Shown here: positions 61,991 to 64,000 of the stretch, piece after piece | Layout: every line of letters starts with the position of its first letter | How positions within the stretch are numbered: the stretch's first letter is position 1 | Assembly (NCBI RefSeq): GCF_033843645.1 | Contig: NZ_JAWXVZ010000001.1 | Coordinates: forward strand, 186,001-250,000 | Direction of reading: 5' to 3' | DNA length: 64,000 nt | From: Pseudovibrio zosterae | GTDB taxonomy: Bacteria > Pseudomonadota > Alphaproteobacteria > Rhizobiales > Stappiaceae | Notes under the pieces: model-generated | Database searches by the model: none | The model's input: only the letters and a program-made list of their open reading frames with translations | Told to the model about the DNA's origin: nothing | Position numbers and translations under genes: made by a program

Positions 61991-62480
61991 GGTGCTTGAA
62001 TGCACCAACCACCTGCGCATAGACCTCGCGCTTGAATGGCACGATCAGGCCCGGCAGGTTCTCGGCCCGCTCCCAGCGCCACTCACAAAACTCCTGTCCA
62101 TGGCCGTCCGGTGGGGTCAGAATGTTGATTTCGCTATCCATCCCTTCAAAGCGCATGGCGAACCACTTCTGGGTCTGGCCGCGATACTTTCCGCGCCGGG
62201 TACTTTGAAGCACTTCCTCTGGAAAGTCGTAGGCATACCATTCTGGTGCCTCAGCCAGCAGGGAGACGTTGGAAACCGAGGTTTCTTCGTAAAGTTCCCG
62301 TTTTGCGGCCTCAAGCGGGTCTTCGCCCTTGTCCAGACCGCCCTGCGGCATCTGCCAGGCTGTTTCGTCGGGCACTGGGTTCTTGTCGCCAAAGCGTTTC
62401 CCAACCCACACAAGGCCCGCGTGGTTGATCAGCATGATGCCCACGCAGGGGCGGTAGGGAAGAAGGTCGTGTTGTGTCAT
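61980..62480 (-). CDS. rppH: RNA pyrophosphohydrolase (Nudix)
   Basis: A 166-residue Nudix hydrolase (MTQHDLLPYRPCVGIMLINH start, WQMPQGGLDKGED). The Nudix box is complete in the RELYEE part, but the Gly near its end is Ser (EETSV for EETGI/V). It removes 5' pyrophosphate from mRNA to start decay; rhizobial relatives were also called IalA. I chose ATG 62480; the frame to 62543 is not supported. It follows the YibQ-like gene in one operon. Confidence 0.92.
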   Translation of the reverse strand: MTQHDLLPYRPCVGIMLINHAGLVWVGKRFGDKNPVPDETAWQMPQGGLDKGEDPLEAAKRELYEETSVSNVSLLAEAPEWYAYDFPEEVLQSTRRGKYRGQTQKWFAMRFEGMDSEINILTPPDGHGQEFCEWRWERAENLPGLIVPFKREVYAQVVGAFKHLTV

Positions 62481-62520
62481 TGAATGTCTCTGAGAAGGCT
62501 TGCGCGCGGCAAGCCTGCAC

Positions 62521-63669
62521 TTACTGGGCGTGTTCAGCAGCAATCGCAGCGCTGATGGGGATCAGTGTCAAGCCGCGGTCTTCAAGGGAGCGGGTCCACC
62601 GCTCCAGTTCCCGCAATGTAACTGGGTAGGTCGTCGCTGAGGCAATCGCCAGCCCGTTGGAGCGGGCAAGGGACTCGACCTGCAACAGGCGGCTTTCGAT
62701 GGACGACTTATCCAAGTCCTCATCAATGACCACATCCACCTGCACAAACGGGGTGTCCGTTTGCATCGCCACATCTTTGGAGGCGCTACGTGCAGAGCCT
62801 GCGGCGTCCACGAACATCAGCCCGCGATCATTGACTTCGCTCATGAACAAGGACAGGGCTGCGTTGTCGGAAAGGAAACGTTGGCCCATGAAATTGACAA
62901 GGCCAATGTAGTTTGTGGTTCGGGCCATCAGCCAGCTCAGTTTGTCCGCGTTTTGCGCGCTTGCAGCTTTGGTCAGCAAGCTGTGTGGTCCTGCATCGTT
63001 GTCCGGATAGTCGAACGGCTCCATGGGAATTTGCAGCAGCACTTCGTTGTCATTGCGCCGCGCCTTGCTCATCCAGTTGTCCAGATCCGTGCCATAAGGC
63101 GAAATCGCCAGAGCCACTTCGCTGGGCAGGTTGTCCAAAGCCATGGCGGACATGGTCTCGTTCAAGCCAATGCCATTAAGCACCAGCGCAATGCGTGCCT
63201 GTGCAGTGGCAACGTTCGGCGCAGGCTCTGCATAAGCATCCAGAGGCCGCAATCCGTTCTCGGAAACTTTCGGGATGGCACCATAGGGACCGTTTTCAAG
63301 AAGGCTCTGCAAGGGAACATGGGCTTGCATTGGTGCCCCGGCCAACTTTTGCGCCAGTTCGTGGCGCGGGCCTGTGACCCCCTCAAGGGGGGGAGCCACA
63401 TCGGGCTCGTCTTCTGGCCCCAGCACATTGTCCAGCGCTTGGGGCAGCTCCACAACCGTGAAGTCGTGCTGCGTTACCCCTTTCAAATCCGTTGAAAGCT
63501 TGACGGAGGCTGTGGGCTCTCCACCAAACGGATCATCCACCACGCCAATCCAGATAAATGCAGTGGTCGCCAGAAGGATCATCAGCGAAATGCCGAATAA
63601 GCCAAATGGCAGATGGTAAAACCGTCGTTGTTTCAGCCCGAGGGGGGCCGTTAGATCATCTCCGGGCAT
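62521..63669 (-). CDS. Divergent polysaccharide deacetylase family protein (YibQ-like)
   Basis: A 382-residue membrane-anchored protein with a transmembrane segment at about 22-43 and a periplasmic, deacetylase-fold domain (IALVLNGIGLNETMSAMALD, LPSEVALAISPYGTDLDNWM, GLMFVDAAGSARS). The family is related to polysaccharide deacetylases but lacks the usual metal motif, so the activity is unclear. It sits between a ctpA-type protease and rppH, a conserved order. Confidence 0.88.
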   Translation of the reverse strand: MPGDDLTAPLGLKQRRFYHLPFGLFGISLMILLATTAFIWIGVVDDPFGGEPTASVKLSTDLKGVTQHDFTVVELPQALDNVLGPEDEPDVAPPLEGVTGPRHELAQKLAGAPMQAHVPLQSLLENGPYGAIPKVSENGLRPLDAYAEPAPNVATAQARIALVLNGIGLNETMSAMALDNLPSEVALAISPYGTDLDNWMSKARRNDNEVLLQIPMEPFDYPDNDAGPHSLLTKAASAQNADKLSWLMARTTNYIGLVNFMGQRFLSDNAALSLFMSEVNDRGLMFVDAAGSARSASKDVAMQTDTPFVQVDVVIDEDLDKSSIESRLLQVESLARSNGLAIASATTYPVTLRELERWTRSLEDRGLTLIPISAAIAAEHAQ

Positions 63670-63706
63670 ACCAGTCCCAATGCAATTTAAAACGTCAGCT
63701 CAGGTG

Positions 63707-63741
63707 AGAAAGAAACCGCAGCGGTTTATCCGCTGCGGTTA
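63707..63741 (-). terminator. Hairpin after the ctpA-type gene
   Basis: AACCGCAGCGG (63714-63724) pairs with CCGCTGCGGTT (63730-63740); on the minus strand it is followed by TCTTTC, a weak T tract. Partial read-through into the YibQ-like gene is likely. Confidence 0.7.
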
Positions 63742-63750
63742 TCGCATGTG

Positions 63751-64000
63751 TTACTTCGAGGCTTGATCGCCACCCTTTGGCGGGAAGGCATCATTGGCGG
63801 CGTTGCCGCGCAACAGGTCAAGGGCCAGGTTCAGCTGGGTGTCCTTGGTCTTGTCCTGCGGCACATAGGCCTGACTGCCGGAATCCTCGTCACCTTCTTC
63901 AGCAGAAAGGTGACCGCGAAGCCCTGCCTCGCCCTTGGTTTCAACACGGCCCTTCAGTTCTTCTGGCAGCTCTTGGAGCATCACGATGTCTGGGCGGATG
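63751..64000 (-). CDS. ctpA: C-terminal end of an S41 (CtpA-like) carboxyl-terminal protease
   Basis: The minus-strand frame is open to the window edge; the last 83 residues read IRPDIVMLQELPEELKGR, then an acidic variable stretch, then DTQLNLALDLLRGNA and a Lys-rich tail, as at the end of CtpA proteases. The catalytic domain is outside the window. An apparent start at 63984 is internal. The following order with the YibQ-like gene and rppH is typical. Confidence 0.8.
   Translation of the reverse strand, partial: IRPDIVMLQELPEELKGRVETKGEAGLRGHLSAEEGDEDSGSQAYVPQDKTKDTQLNLALDLLRGNAANDAFPPKGGDQASK

Noticed and set aside
1..64000. CRISPR arrays, insertion sequences, prophage or integrative elements
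   Set aside because: No regularly spaced repeats, transposase, integrase or phage genes were found, and neither tRNA locus is followed by an obvious att duplication or integrase.

Overview
The window is chromosomal, gene-dense DNA from an alphaproteobacterium, most probably a marine member of the Hyphomicrobiales (Rhizobiales). The evidence is the atpA-G-D-C order, the chvI-chvG-hprK-EIIA-ptsH-ahcY cluster, a DivL-type pseudo-kinase, the lptC-lptA-lptB-rpoN-hpf-ptsN string, a GcrA-like protein, a class II AroA and a ChvG/ChvI pair. A Pseudovibrio/Stappiaceae-like host would fit, but that is a guess. I see no insertion sequence, prophage, CRISPR array or rRNA operon.

Layout. 1-3.2 kb: end of the ATP synthase operon. 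3.3-6.6 kb: a GcrA-like mini-protein and a molybdenum-cofactor pair (MocA-type fusion, XdhC). 6.7-14.1 kb: pckA, then divergently chvI-chvG, short HPr kinase, EIIA-Man, HPr and ahcY. 14.3-25.8 kb: divL, a TsaE/sugar-kinase fusion, a MurU-like nucleotidyltransferase, addB and addA. 25.9-31 kb: trxA, grpE, a TRIC-type channel, an ornithine-cyclodeaminase-like enzyme, lapA, ihfB, sppA and chorismate mutase. 31-32.1 kb: a gene-poor, AT-rich gap that holds a 49-codon membrane micro-protein gene and a terminator hairpin with an anti-Shine-Dalgarno loop. 32.1-37.3 kb: an acetyltransferase, then a glycerate module (kinase, GntP permease, CdaR regulator). 37.5-42 kb: rpsA, cmk, aroA and a zinc-ribbon protein. 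42.1-43.8 kb: two identical tRNA-Ala genes and a photolyase. 44.3-50.7 kb: ugpBAEC (glycerol-3-phosphate uptake) and hutWX (heme use). 50.9-57.5 kb: Hsp20, DUF1150, ptsN, hpf, rpoN, lptB, lptA, lptC and RNase D. 57.8-64 kb: tRNA-Leu, an NDUFA9-like protein, uppP, a glutathione transferase, queG, rppH, a YibQ-like deacetylase and the end of a ctpA-type protease.

How the genes work together. A regulatory PTS without sugar permeases is split over two loci (HPr kinase, EIIA-Man and HPr at 11-12.5 kb; EIIA-Ntr beside sigma-54 at 52-54 kb) and sits next to the ChvG/ChvI envelope sensor and the gluconeogenic pckA. Envelope biogenesis is strongly represented by LptABC, UppP, MurU with its kinase, and the YibQ/CtpA group. 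Cell-cycle control appears as DivL and possibly the GcrA-like protein.

Most of the window is conserved housekeeping. The signals I would look at again are the micro-protein with its anti-SD terminator hairpin, the free-standing GcrA C-terminal-like domain, the TsaE-kinase fusion beside murU, and candidate operators upstream of ahcY (12557-12578) and hutW (48718-48732). All starts, motifs and sites were read by eye; no database search was possible.
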